A stretch of DNA of 64,000 nucleotides from positions 1-64,000 of the forward strand of contig JANSWP010000010.1 of assembly GCA_024743405.1 (NCBI GenBank), read 5' to 3'. A model generated the notes under the pieces. It was not told the origin of the DNA. It saw nothing but the letters and a program-made list of their open reading frames with translations, and ran no database searches. The position numbers were made by a program, and so were the translations under genes. Of this stretch, positions 1 to 9,109 are shown one piece after another. This stretch comes from Bacteroidota bacterium (GTDB taxonomy: Bacteria; Bacteroidota; Bacteroidia; Chitinophagales; Saprospiraceae). How positions within the stretch are numbered: position 1 is the stretch's first letter; each line of letters begins with the position of its first letter.

Positions 1-784
1 ATACCATTCTGTCTTCTACTTCATGTACTAGTTCCATAAAATGTGGATCTCGTTTGAGTTCTCGATTTCGGTTAAAGGGCAAATCAACTTTAATATGTTC
101 CACAAATTGGGAAGGAGCAGCTTTCATGATAAATATATCATCGCCAAGGTAAACTGCTTCCGAAATATCATGTGTGACAAAAATAACTGTTGGATGAAAT
201 TCAAGCCATAATTCGGCTAAAAGGTCTTGCATTTGAAGACGAGTATTGATATCGAGTGCACCAAAGGGTTCATCCATTAATAATATTTCAGGATTGGCAA
301 TTATACTTCTAGCAATGGCGACTCGTTGCAATTGACCACCAGAAAGAGTAGGGTATTGAGCAAATTTATTTTGATGCCCGTCTAAACCGACTTTTTGAAT
401 AATTTGCATGGCTTGCTCTTCCCGATCCTTTTTTGAAATGTTTTTAAATTTTAAAGCCAGTGAAACATTTTCTAAAACAGTCATCCATGGAAGCGACGAA
501 TATTGTTGAAAAACCATACTTACCCTAGGTGCATTTTCAGGTGTATTCCCTTTAATTTTTACTTTGCCTTCGGTAGGGTTTTGAAGACCAGCGATATACC
601 TTAAAATGGTAGATTTACCACAACCGGACATACCTAAAATGACAGCAAACTCTCCTTGAGCAGGTTTGTCTTCAATTAAAAAATCGAGTCCTTTAATGAT
701 CCAATTTTCGCCGCCATCATAGCTTTGTCCGATGTTTCGAAGTTCAATAATGTTATTTTGAGTAGTGTCTTTAAAATCTGGCAT
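1..784 (-). CDS. ABC transporter ATP-binding protein, NitT/TauT (nitrate/taurine/aliphatic sulfonate) type, partial
   Basis: The gene starts at ATG 784-782 and runs off the left edge after 261 codons. It is the ATPase of an import-type ABC transporter and should sit on the cytoplasmic face of the inner membrane. Visible motifs are the Walker A GMSGCGKST (residues 51-59), a Q-loop in VFQQYSSLPW, the signature LSGGQLQRVAIAR, the Walker B ILLMDEPFGALD and the switch histidine in FVTHDISEA. The SLPWMTVLENV and ALD context is typical of the NrtD/SsuB/TauB subfamily. It lies 78 bp downstream of the permease gene on the same strand, so the two are probably co-transcribed. The substrate cannot be read from the sequence. 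Confidence 0.95.
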   Translation of the reverse strand, partial: MPDFKDTTQNNIIELRNIGQSYDGGENWIIKGLDFLIEDKPAQGEFAVILGMSGCGKSTILRYIAGLQNPTEGKVKIKGNTPENAPRVSMVFQQYSSLPWMTVLENVSLALKFKNISKKDREEQAMQIIQKVGLDGHQNKFAQYPTLSGGQLQRVAIARSIIANPEILLMDEPFGALDINTRLQMQDLLAELWLEFHPTVIFVTHDISEAVYLGDDIFIMKAAPSQFVEHIKVDLPFNRNRELKRDPHFMELVHEVEDRMV

Positions 785-862
785 TTATTGATTGATTGAA
801 AATTCGATTATTTGATGGTATGTTTTAGATAAAATGCTAAACTGACCCAACATGAGGTCTAA

Positions 863-1987
863 TTAGGAGTTTTTTAGCGATCCTCTAACCTTTATTTCTC
901 CATAAATAATAAAAACTACCCCTGCTATTACAGCAATCAATGCCAATGTTGGCATAGTATCGCCAAGGCTAGGGATAAACATATTTTGGATGATGGCAAA
1001 AGTCATAATTCCAAATATAGCCCAAAGACCATATTTAACTTCAAGGATACCATTCAAGGTAGTTTTATAATATTTATGTGGGAAAAGTCTTTTATCTAAG
1101 TAAATAAATAAGCGGTCTTGAAAAAAACCAATAAGTACAATAATCAAAAGAATTGCAAACATATCAGGAACTTGTCCCAGTCTTCTTTTTATATAGATGA
1201 GTGCACCCAAGCCCCCACCATCTTTATTGATATATTCTGCGACAATAATATAAGTCCAAGAAATCGCGGTCAAAACTCTTATATCATCAATAACCTTTGC
1301 CATAACGGAAGGAAAATAGACATTTTTGACTGTTTGCCAGTCATTGGCACCCAAAGTGAATACAGTTTTGGTGTATACGTCATTGACCTCTCCTATCCTT
1401 TGAGCTACAACGGGTAACAAATAGACAATGATCCCAAATGCTAAAAAAGCGATTTTCATTTCATCATAGATACCAAACCAAATGATGAAAATCCCAATTA
1501 AGGCAGTCAAAGGAAGATATCTCAATGCATCGACTGGTTTGCTAAAAAGTCCTTTGAATAAAGGAACCAATCCAATCAAAAAACCAATGGGAATACATAT
1601 AACGATTGCCCAAAAATAGCCTTGTAAATTGAGCCAAACGGAGCGGCACGAATTGTAGAATAATTCGTCCTTTTGAACAAGTTTTGGGTAGGATTGGACA
1701 ACTTGAGATGGTAGAGGTACCGTTGGATATACCTTTCGAAACTCTGTTGCATTAGCATATGCAATTGAGTCTGAGAGAATTAAAGAGTCTCTTGTTTGTT
1801 GAGCGATTAAAGAATCAGCTCCTAGCAGTGAAGGAAGTTCTGTATTATAATGTTCTAAAACAGGTACTTTTCTTGCAAAAGCTTCTGCCAAAATCCACCA
1901 CAAAAGAATTATGAAAACGATTCCACCAATACCCAAAAATAGACTTTGAGATTTGGAAAGTTCGCCTCGAAGTTTAAATAAACTCAT
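863..1987 (-). CDS. ABC transporter permease, NitT/TauT type
   Basis: This 374-residue inner-membrane protein has one N-terminal membrane segment (about residues 15-36), a long periplasmic stretch of about 80 residues, and then a block of segments typical of the binding-protein-dependent permease fold. The cytoplasmic EAA-like loop that docks to the ATPase is visible as TLGANDWQTVKNVYFPS followed by a conserved Asp-Ile-Arg. Two extra hydrophobic segments follow near the C-terminus. The family is usually about 250-280 residues, so the N-terminal periplasmic extension and the C-terminal segments are additional. It pairs with the ATPase downstream; the binding protein of the same locus lies upstream, beyond a decayed gene. 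Confidence 0.92.
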   Translation of the reverse strand: MSLFKLRGELSKSQSLFLGIGGIVFIILLWWILAEAFARKVPVLEHYNTELPSLLGADSLIAQQTRDSLILSDSIAYANATEFRKVYPTVPLPSQVVQSYPKLVQKDELFYNSCRSVWLNLQGYFWAIVICIPIGFLIGLVPLFKGLFSKPVDALRYLPLTALIGIFIIWFGIYDEMKIAFLAFGIIVYLLPVVAQRIGEVNDVYTKTVFTLGANDWQTVKNVYFPSVMAKVIDDIRVLTAISWTYIIVAEYINKDGGGLGALIYIKRRLGQVPDMFAILLIIVLIGFFQDRLFIYLDKRLFPHKYYKTTLNGILEVKYGLWAIFGIMTFAIIQNMFIPSLGDTMPTLALIAVIAGVVFIIYGEIKVRGSLKNS

Positions 1988-2087
1988 TGCCTTGGTGATT
2001 GGTTTTTGATATGAATGGTTTTATAGAATTGCGACGAAATTAGTAAAATTTTTCGCGCATTCAATATCTCATCAAATTAAATCCGCC

Positions 2088-4299
2088 CTAGAAAATTTCA
2101 GAAGTTCCATCAATGAATTCAACTTCTGCCCAATACGCATAAACAATAGGTGTTTGATATTTTCCTTTGAACTTTCCATCCCATCCTTCCCTATCAATAT
2201 TCGGAGGAAAATTATCTTTGGAATACATTAACTTGACCCCATCTATCAAATATTTTGAAAGTATTAATTCTTTCAACCGCACGATTCCCATATATGGTGA
2301 TATAATCATTTTATCCATCCCCATTTGGTGAAAAGGCAATAGGTATGTAAATGGCTATGTTTTTTTCTACATTTATTATCATCTCATTATTATGTTCACC
2401 TCCATTTTTATCTTTAACAGTTATGTTTATTGAGGTAGTTTGAAATGGTGATACATAGGGTCTTAGGCAGTCATCACATGAAAGAATAGTAGGGTTAGAC
2501 CATGTAAAATTTGATACTACGGGATTCACTAAAGCTTGGATTTGAATGCTATCGCCCCATGCTATGGTTAAATCATCTGGTAAGGAAACTAATGGTTCTT
2601 CAGGTTGTGTCAAGGCTATGAGTGTATCTGTTTTACACTCATTAAAATCTATTACACTTAAATAATAATCACCTGTATCCAGGTTATTGAAATCTCTAGG
2701 TTCAAAGAATTCTTGTTCATTTATTTCATAGCGGAATGGTGCTTTTCCATTATCGACTCCTAATACAGAAATAACACCATTTGAATCTCCAAAGCAAGAT
2801 ATTGGCAGGTTGTCTAGAATCAATTGTTCTGGACTGGGAAATAGGTTTACATCGAACTGATCTGAGTTGGAACACCCATCTTTATTTACGACAGTTATGG
2901 AATAGGTCGAATTTAGGATGCCATTTGGAAGCGTTCGACTAGATTCTTGATACCCATCATTCCAATAGTACTCACAGTCTATACATTGATCAATAGCCAG
3001 ATCCAATTCAATTACTTCATTCGAACAGATATCTTGAATATCATTTAGGTTCAAATTGATTGAACATTGAGTTTTAATTATAAAAAAGTCATTAGCTCCT
3101 TTTGGATCTTCTGACTTTGTATCGCTCACAAGTGAATTTGAGTGCCCCGCAAAAATATATCCCCCATTTGGTGCAAGTTGTAATTCAGCAGGAGCATCAA
3201 TATCATTTCCTCTAAAAGTCATATCCCAAAGGATTTCTTGCCCATCAGGGATAATGTGAACCACCCAAAAATCATTAGCTGTATTTCCAATAATTGGAGC
3301 TGTTTTGTTTCCTCCTTCAGTGTTGGGAAAAGAAGCAGATACTCCAGAAATCAAGAAGTTTCCAGCATTGTTTTCAATGACAGCATAGGACAAATCAGTA
3401 CCACTACCGCCATAGGTATTTTCCCAAATTAGATTTCCATCTTGATCAATTTTTACTAACCACATATCATTTAACCCATAAAAGGGAGCATATTTATTAC
3501 CATTGACACTGGACGTTGCATTTGGGTCAGAAGATGAGCTGCCGCCTAAAAGAATTTCTGCGTCTTGTGTAATTTCCATCGTAAATAACTGATCGCGTCC
3601 ATTTCCGCCAAAGGTTTTATCCCAAATCACCGTTCTATCATTTTTGTCAATTTTTACTATCTAATAATCCGTATTGCCATAGTTTTCTGCAGTTTTATCA
3701 GTAATTGGATTTGGAAAGGAGCCTGAAAAACCAGCTAAAACGTATCCATCATTTAATTCTCACAACCCAAATAGGGTATCTTGTCCGGTGCCTCCAATCG
3801 TTTTGTCCTATTCATAATTTCCTAATGCATCAATTTTGACTATCCAGTAATCTAGCCCTCCTTTTGAGTTTCCAGATTTTTCATCATTATTGTCACCTGC
3901 ATTTGAATCTGATTCTCCACCTAACAAGAAACCACCATCACTGGCACTTATAGCTGTCCAAAGTCTATCCCAACTAGTACCACCATATCTGTTTTTCCAC
4001 AGTTTTGTCCCCGAAGAATCTGTTTTAATTACCCAGAAATCACCGATGCCTCGGTTGGGTTTTGAAATATCAAAGCTAGGTTCAGAAAAGGGAGTTCCAC
4101 AAAAAAGATAACCATGATCGCTTGTCAGGACAGATCCATTTAGCTCTTCCCATCCTGAACCACCAAATGTCTTATCCCATTCGATAGTTAATTGGGTCAG
4201 CCCTTGAAAGCTTATTGCAAGACAGATTAATAATGGGAGCAGCCGGAAGATTTTGGGTTTGCTGGTCATTATAGTGTTCATGGGTTTTTTAAATACCAA
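2088..4299 (-). pseudogene. decayed gene for a secreted beta-propeller-like protein with a CHU_C/T9SS C-terminal domain
   Basis: An original reading frame of about 735 codons can be followed from a signal peptide (LLPLLICLAISFQGLTQ) through repeats of the form WDKTFGG...D.W(I/V)VKID to the gliding-motility C-terminal domain motif IAFSPNGDG. It is broken by in-frame stops at 3808-3810 (TAG), 3760-3762 (TGA), 3661-3663 (TAG) and 2311-2313 (TAA), and by a frameshift near 2231-2240. After the frameshift the CHU_C ending (LMYSKDNF...GWDGKFKGK...YVYWAEVEF-like) continues to 2088. The first three stops stand where the repeats call for Trp. The gene sits inside the transporter locus and probably arrived there by insertion. 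An alternative is sequence error, but five lesions in one gene make decay more likely. Confidence 0.85.
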
Positions 4300-4728
4300 A
4301 ACTAGGTGGAAGCTAATTTATTTTGTTCATGTTCCATACGTAAGGAAGAGTCTATCATTTTTGATAATGAAAAGAAGTCCTTCATTCATATCAAAAGAAG
4401 ATAAATTAATTCGAGTTTTAATGTTTTAAAAGGAAAAAGAAGGAGTAAGGAGAAAGGTTTCGGTTTTTTACTTAAATGATTTTCAGATTCATTGACTATA
4501 GATCGGAATTATTCGGTATTGAAACCTGAAAAAGACAAGAGTGTTTAATGGCATGTACCTGAAAAATCCTTGGACAAAGGAAAGGGAAAAACAAACAGCC
4601 GAATGAGGTGAAAATTGCAAGCAATTTTCACCTCATTCGGCTGTATAAAAGTTTTTTTGCAGCGAAAGCAGCAACTAGGAAAGGAAAAATTATCGCCAAC
4701 ATATTGGATTCAAACTGGGCTTAAGAGC
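4300..4728. other. intergenic stretch of 429 bp
   Basis: No gene is visible between the decayed T9SS gene and the OmpA-fusion gene. The only structure is the perfect long hairpin at 4596-4643, listed separately. The rest is AT-rich and has no convincing start site or promoter match. Confidence 0.5.
4596..4643 (-). terminator. perfect 23-bp inverted repeat, probable terminator of the OmpA-fusion gene
   Basis: The arms 4596-4618 and 4621-4643 are perfect reverse complements separated by AA, so the effective loop is four bases. On the minus strand it lies 86 bases after the stop of the OmpA-fusion gene and is followed by TTTGTTTTT. On the plus strand it is followed by a run of seven T at 4652-4658, so it could stop transcription both ways. 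The stem is much longer than a usual intrinsic terminator. Confidence 0.6.
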
Positions 4729-6297
4729 CTAGTCTCTAACTAACTCAAAATCAGTTCTTCTATTTTTAGCTTTCCCATCAGAAGTATCATTGGAACCGAC
4801 TGGTTTATCTGGACCATTCCCAATGACGATAAATCGATTGATTGGCATATTGTGAACAGAAACTAGATAATCTCGCACTGCCTGTGCTCTTCTTTTAGAT
4901 AAGGAAATATTTGAGGTTCGACTTCCTACATTGTCGGTATTCCCTTCGATTCTAATACGGGAATTTGCAAATGCTTTAGCAATTTCCACAAACTCTTTAT
5001 CAATTATGTATTTAGCGTTTTCGTCTAGTTTATATTCTCCCGTTCTAAAACTAATACTTACGCGTTTTGTAGCGATAGTCTCTTTCGTTTTTGCATCAGC
5101 ATCTGAAACTTTAGAAAAGGATTTTTGAATTTCTCCTGCGTGACTATTGCCAGTTAAATTAGCTTTTCTAACCAAAGAAGAATTAGCGATTAAACGCCAA
5201 CTTGGAGCAGCAGATTCAATAAACCCTAAGTCATTATATACATTTTTCATACGCTCATACAATTGATTCCCGGTTACTAATTTATAGTCAGGATTCAATC
5301 CAAAGAAATTCATATTGTCCCCATGGGTACATAATCTAACGTTATCTATTGCGCCAAATGCCCATTCTTCATCAACTCCCTCAAAGTTATCGGCTAAGAT
5401 TTTTGCTGCTTTCCTTTGATTTGCCTTATCCGAATTGATCTCGGATGCACCGATCATCCATCCTTCATAAAGCTGTTGAAGTCTTTTTTCATTTGCATCT
5501 ACAAATGATTTTTTAGCTATGAAAACATCTGCAATAATATGTGATGCAGATTTGGTACTTTCTAAAACCCTTGAACCAGGTACTGCATTTAAACAAGCTG
5601 CATCATCTGGGCTCCAAACTACAGCTGCATCGACTTGTTGGCTCTTGAAAGCTTCTGCTGCATCTATGGCATTTGATTGTCCAATTACATCAACATCATC
5701 AAGGGTCAATCCTCCTGCTTCTAATAACCAAAGTAAGAAAGAGTGAGATGGTGTTAATTCTGCAACTGCCACCTTTTTACCTTTCAAATCTGCCACACTA
5801 TTAATGCCTCTGCGTGCCACTATTGCGTCCCCCCCACGTGACCAGTCCGCTTGAAAAACTACTTGTGGTTCGTATTCTTTTAATACACCAGATTCGGTTG
5901 GAAAGGCATCGATAGTTGCCCAAAGGAGATGTACATCATCACGTTTCCAAGCTTCTCTTGATGCGACAAAATCGTCAAGAACTTTAAATTCGACTTCAAA
6001 ACCATAGTCTTTATAAAATCTTGATTGCTTAGAAGCCTGAAAACCTTCATTAAAATATTGTCCTCCTGCATATCCACCCCAAGTCACAACACCGATTTTG
6101 ATGACATCGTCAGATGTTGAATTGGAAGTTTTAGGACGATTAGGTTTTGAGTTATTGTCTGAGGAATCGCTAGCGCTTTCAATTAAGTCTTGACCCGCTT
6201 CGGTATTATCAATAAAATATTTAACACCGAAAACAATACCAGCAACGATTAATAAGGTTAGTAACAATTTTGAAAATGGAGTAAGTCGTCTTGCCAT
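4729..6297 (-). CDS. solute-binding domain fused to OmpA peptidoglycan-binding domain
   Basis: The 522-residue product has an N-terminal membrane anchor (about residues 9-27), a Ser/Asn/Asp-rich linker, a NitT/TauT-type substrate-binding domain (about 65-370, starting VIKIGVVTWGGYAGG and containing GKKVAVAELTPSHSFLLWLLE and DAAVVWSPDDAACL) and a C-terminal OmpA domain (about 410-522). The OmpA part keeps the peptidoglycan-contact pattern: IEGNTDNVG with Asp, LSKRRAQAVRDYL with Arg, and a final KNRRTDF. The binding domain would thus be tied to the inner membrane at one end and the cell wall at the other. The ABC permease and ATPase genes lie downstream on the same strand and two coiled-coil genes lie upstream. 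The ligand is unknown; WGGY, phosphate or an envelope signal are all open. Confidence 0.88.
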   Translation of the reverse strand: MARRLTPFSKLLLTLLIVAGIVFGVKYFIDNTEAGQDLIESASDSSDNNSKPNRPKTSNSTSDDVIKIGVVTWGGYAGGQYFNEGFQASKQSRFYKDYGFEVEFKVLDDFVASREAWKRDDVHLLWATIDAFPTESGVLKEYEPQVVFQADWSRGGDAIVARRGINSVADLKGKKVAVAELTPSHSFLLWLLEAGGLTLDDVDVIGQSNAIDAAEAFKSQQVDAAVVWSPDDAACLNAVPGSRVLESTKSASHIIADVFIAKKSFVDANEKRLQQLYEGWMIGASEINSDKANQRKAAKILADNFEGVDEEWAFGAIDNVRLCTHGDNMNFFGLNPDYKLVTGNQLYERMKNVYNDLGFIESAAPSWRLIANSSLVRKANLTGNSHAGEIQKSFSKVSDADAKTKETIATKRVSISFRTGEYKLDENAKYIIDKEFVEIAKAFANSRIRIEGNTDNVGSRTSNISLSKRRAQAVRDYLVSVHNMPINRFIVIGNGPDKPVGSNDTSDGKAKNRRTDFELVRD

Positions 6298-6378
6298 GAT
6301 TTATTTATTCTGAATTCTCATTCATAGTTCCCAAAATAAGTGCAAAGAACTACTAATGAGGTTGTTTTGAATGACTAC

Positions 6379-7401
6379 TTAGTCAAATAAATTATCGTAT
6401 TGATTAATATGATTTTCAGCTCTAACTTTCTTCTTAATTGGAGTGTTTAGATCTAAAATATTTCTGTCGTCTTCAGCTTCTAATAATAGTGTGGATTTCT
6501 CTTCTCCCAAAATTTTAGAAACGCCCTCTTTTTCCCATTTTTCTAACATCTTCAACCCTTCTTCTTCAAAAACGCCATTTTGTAAATCAATAGAGTCCAT
6601 AAAACTAGAAGACATATCCATGAATCGCTCCATCTCCCCCACTTTTGAACTTACATCATCAGCGATTGCCTCTAGGGCCATATCAAACATATATCGTTGA
6701 TCTTTATTTCCAGAGATGATATTCATCGCTGATTTCATTGCAGAGTGAGACGCATGAATAGCTTTTCGCTCTTGTTCCTTTACAGCTACTTGATCCTTTA
6801 AATCTTCTGAAAGAATTTCCGAATTCTCATACATTTTAGAAAGTACCCGATATAAGACTTCCATTTTCTTGTAAAGGTCACTTAACCTAATATTAGATTC
6901 TTTCAGTCGCCCAGCTTTTCGGGACTTTAATACCATTTGGGCCTGTTTATTCGAATCTCTAGCTTTACTTGCTAATTCTAAATTGGAGTTAATTGCTTTA
7001 TTATTATTATGGATAGTTTCCTTTAATTTATGCATCTGTCCCCTCAATTTACTGACCTGTTTATTCATCTTTTTCAGGTTGTCTTGAAGGTCATCAATGT
7101 AAGATTTCAAAATTCCAATTGGGTCAATTTGAACAAAAAGACCAGTTAACCATCGCATTATACTTTTATATGTGTAACTAATTAGAGTCCTAGCCTTTGG
7201 GTCAAGTATAAAGTATACAATTGCAAATAAGGCAATAATGGTTGTTGTCATCCAGATTGTATTAGACAATATAGCACCTATATTACCCGCCAAAAGAAAT
7301 CCAAGTCCACCAATTAATCCAGCTAGAAAAATTGCTCCAGTTACCCCTTCCGGTTTCTTCCAAAATGATTTTGGTTTATAATCTTTTAAATCCATATGCA
7401 A
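6379..7401 (-). CDS. membrane-anchored coiled-coil protein resembling PspA/IM30
   Basis: The 340-residue product begins with two hydrophobic segments (about 21-45 and 49-66), followed by a basic stretch and a long coiled coil (about 95-215) that opens DPIGILKSYIDDLQDNL. That opening and the following pattern of heptads (QVSKLRGQMHKLKETI, ARDSNKQAQMVLKSRKAGRL) are reminiscent of the PspA/Vipp1 (ESCRT-III-like) family, where DP...L...I.DM...L follows the membrane helix. The C-terminal third (to DNLFD) is not recognised. It lies 81 bp upstream of the OmpA-fusion gene and 38 bp downstream of the next coiled-coil gene, consistent with an operon. The PspA relation is inference from pattern, not from alignment. 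Confidence 0.75.
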   Translation of the reverse strand: MHMDLKDYKPKSFWKKPEGVTGAIFLAGLIGGLGFLLAGNIGAILSNTIWMTTTIIALFAIVYFILDPKARTLISYTYKSIMRWLTGLFVQIDPIGILKSYIDDLQDNLKKMNKQVSKLRGQMHKLKETIHNNNKAINSNLELASKARDSNKQAQMVLKSRKAGRLKESNIRLSDLYKKMEVLYRVLSKMYENSEILSEDLKDQVAVKEQERKAIHASHSAMKSAMNIISGNKDQRYMFDMALEAIADDVSSKVGEMERFMDMSSSFMDSIDLQNGVFEEEGLKMLEKWEKEGVSKILGEEKSTLLLEAEDDRNILDLNTPIKKKVRAENHINQYDNLFD

Positions 7402-7439
7402 GCGTTCTATATCTAACCCTCAAATGATGAGGCTGAATA

Positions 7440-8141
7440 TTATTTTAAATGTTTTTTAATATTAACTAAATCAGTTTGAATTTTTGTGACCAAGGCATTT
7501 AATGTGGCCACAAAGTCATTTTTTGTACTTTCAACCTTTATTGTTGATTTTGAAATTTCATTCTCCAATTTTGCTTTTTGTTGCTGATGTCCTTCTATTT
7601 CTTGTGTTAATTTTTTTATTTGACCAGCTTTTTGTTGAATGATTTTATCCAAATCATCCATTTTAGCCTCCTTATTGCCAATTTGTGATTGGCGTTGATT
7701 GGCTAAAGCTTGTTGAAATTTATTTTCTTCCTTCTTCAAAATACTAATGTAAAATTCAGCAGTTTCAGCCAAGTTTTGGGGGGTTGCCCCCATTGTCGAA
7801 GCCATGGCAAACGCAGATTGAAACCGAGTGGGCTCATCCATCGGCATTTTTTCTAATTTTCTCAATGACTTTTTAAATTCTAAGTAGTCAAAGCCATCTA
7901 AATTATTTTTTTCGAGGGCACCAAAAAGCACCTTCATGAATTTTTCGGTCACCTTCCCTTCTGAAATGTTTTCAGATGTAGAGGCTGAAGGATTATTTTT
8001 TGTAATTATTGTTGGTTTTGCCTCTGAAGTTTGTTTTGTTTTTACTCTTAGGGGGTCAGGTTTGCCTTTTTTTCCTGTGGTTGATTTTGGGCTTTCATCT
8101 TCGACGAAAAATAAGGATTCAAGTTTTTTAAAAACAGACAT
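7440..8141 (-). CDS. coiled-coil protein of unknown function, first gene of the transporter locus
   Basis: The 233-residue product has no signal peptide or membrane segment. A low-complexity Lys/Ser/Thr-rich region (about 15-65) is followed by a predicted helical domain (about 67-150, EKFMKVLFGALEKNNLDGFDYLEFKKSL) and a C-terminal coiled coil (about 150-232, DKIIQQKAGQIKKLTQEIEGHQQQ). I do not recognise the family. The LDGFDYLEF segment looks a little like an acidic helix-loop-helix but lacks a clear EF-hand. Its place at the head of the minus-strand cluster suggests a cytoplasmic partner of the PspA-like protein. Confidence 0.75.
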   Translation of the reverse strand: MSVFKKLESLFFVEDESPKSTTGKKGKPDPLRVKTKQTSEAKPTIITKNNPSASTSENISEGKVTEKFMKVLFGALEKNNLDGFDYLEFKKSLRKLEKMPMDEPTRFQSAFAMASTMGATPQNLAETAEFYISILKKEENKFQQALANQRQSQIGNKEAKMDDLDKIIQQKAGQIKKLTQEIEGHQQQKAKLENEISKSTIKVESTKNDFVATLNALVTKIQTDLVNIKKHLK

Positions 8142-8380
8142 GTATTAATTTCAAATTTTGATTTACGATTTTAAATAGCCAATTTAGAAAAGTTACAAGA
8201 ATCGAGCTTTATTCTCTCCTTTTGGTTAAAAATCGCTCAAATATTTTCAAATTTCTACAAAGAAAGGGAAAATCCATTAATAAATTAATTGAGCTACTGA
8301 TTGTTATTCCTCATAGGCAATTAATTCTAGTACTCATTGAAAATATTAACTTTCACTATTTTCGCCAAAAATATTAGAAA

Positions 8381-9097
8381 ATGACCTTTGATATAACGAT
8401 ACCTGTTTTAAATGAAGAAGAAACACTCAAGAAAAACGTGTTGATTCTTTATGAATTTCTTAAAGATAATTTCCCCGATCAAAACCAATGGAAAATTGTT
8501 ATTGCCGATAATGGATCGACAGATAAAACCTTAGAAATAGCCCAAAAATTAGATCAGAAGATAGATGAAATCACTTATGTAAAAGTTCCGAAACGTGGAG
8601 TTGGATTAGCCTTAAAAACCTCTTGGGGGCAATCTGAAGCAGACATTGTTGGGTATATGGATTTGGATTTGGCGACCGATTTAAGCCATTTTTTAGAAGT
8701 CTATGATTGTATTGAAAAATTAGATTATGATTTGGTCTATGCCTCAAGATTACATCCTGATTCTCAAGTGATTGGGCGAACGCTGAAGCGGGAAATTGCT
8801 TCTAGAGGATTTAATTTTTTACTTAAAGCCTATCTAAATGTAGGTTTCTCTGATGGTATGTGTGGGTTCAAGTTTTTGAAAAGGGCAGTTTTCCCAAGAT
8901 TATTTGAATTAGGAGCCCGAAACGATGGTTGGTTTTTTTCTACGGAATTATTAACAACTGCAGAATGGGAAGGGTTAAAAATATTTGAGTTACCGGTAAA
9001 ATGGACAGATGATATCAGTAGTTCCCGAGTGAAAGTTATTCCGTTGGCAAAAAAATATATTCAATCAATGATTGAATTAAAAAAACGGAAAAAATAA
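8381..9097 (+). CDS. family 2 glycosyltransferase (dolichyl-phosphate-sugar synthase-like)
   Basis: The 238-residue protein has a GT-A fold: ITIPVLNEEETL at the N-terminus, the nucleotide-binding IADNGSTDKTLEIA, and the metal-binding YMDLDLATDL. PVKWTDDISSSRV near the C-terminus matches enzymes that transfer sugars to polyprenyl phosphate or build surface glycans. There is no membrane segment, so it should act at the cytoplasmic face of the membrane. It begins a short plus-strand pair with the aldo/keto reductase, 12 bp downstream. The sugar donor cannot be told. Confidence 0.9.
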   Translation: MTFDITIPVLNEEETLKKNVLILYEFLKDNFPDQNQWKIVIADNGSTDKTLEIAQKLDQKIDEITYVKVPKRGVGLALKTSWGQSEADIVGYMDLDLATDLSHFLEVYDCIEKLDYDLVYASRLHPDSQVIGRTLKREIASRGFNFLLKAYLNVGFSDGMCGFKFLKRAVFPRLFELGARNDGWFFSTELLTTAEWEGLKIFELPVKWTDDISSSRVKVIPLAKKYIQSMIELKKRKK

Positions 9098-9109
9098 ATT
9101 ACAAGCTGT

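Noticed and set aside
4729-6297. Reading the binding domain as a phosphate-specific protein
   Set aside because: The fold is of the NitT/TauT class, but ligand residues cannot be assigned by eye, so no substrate is named.
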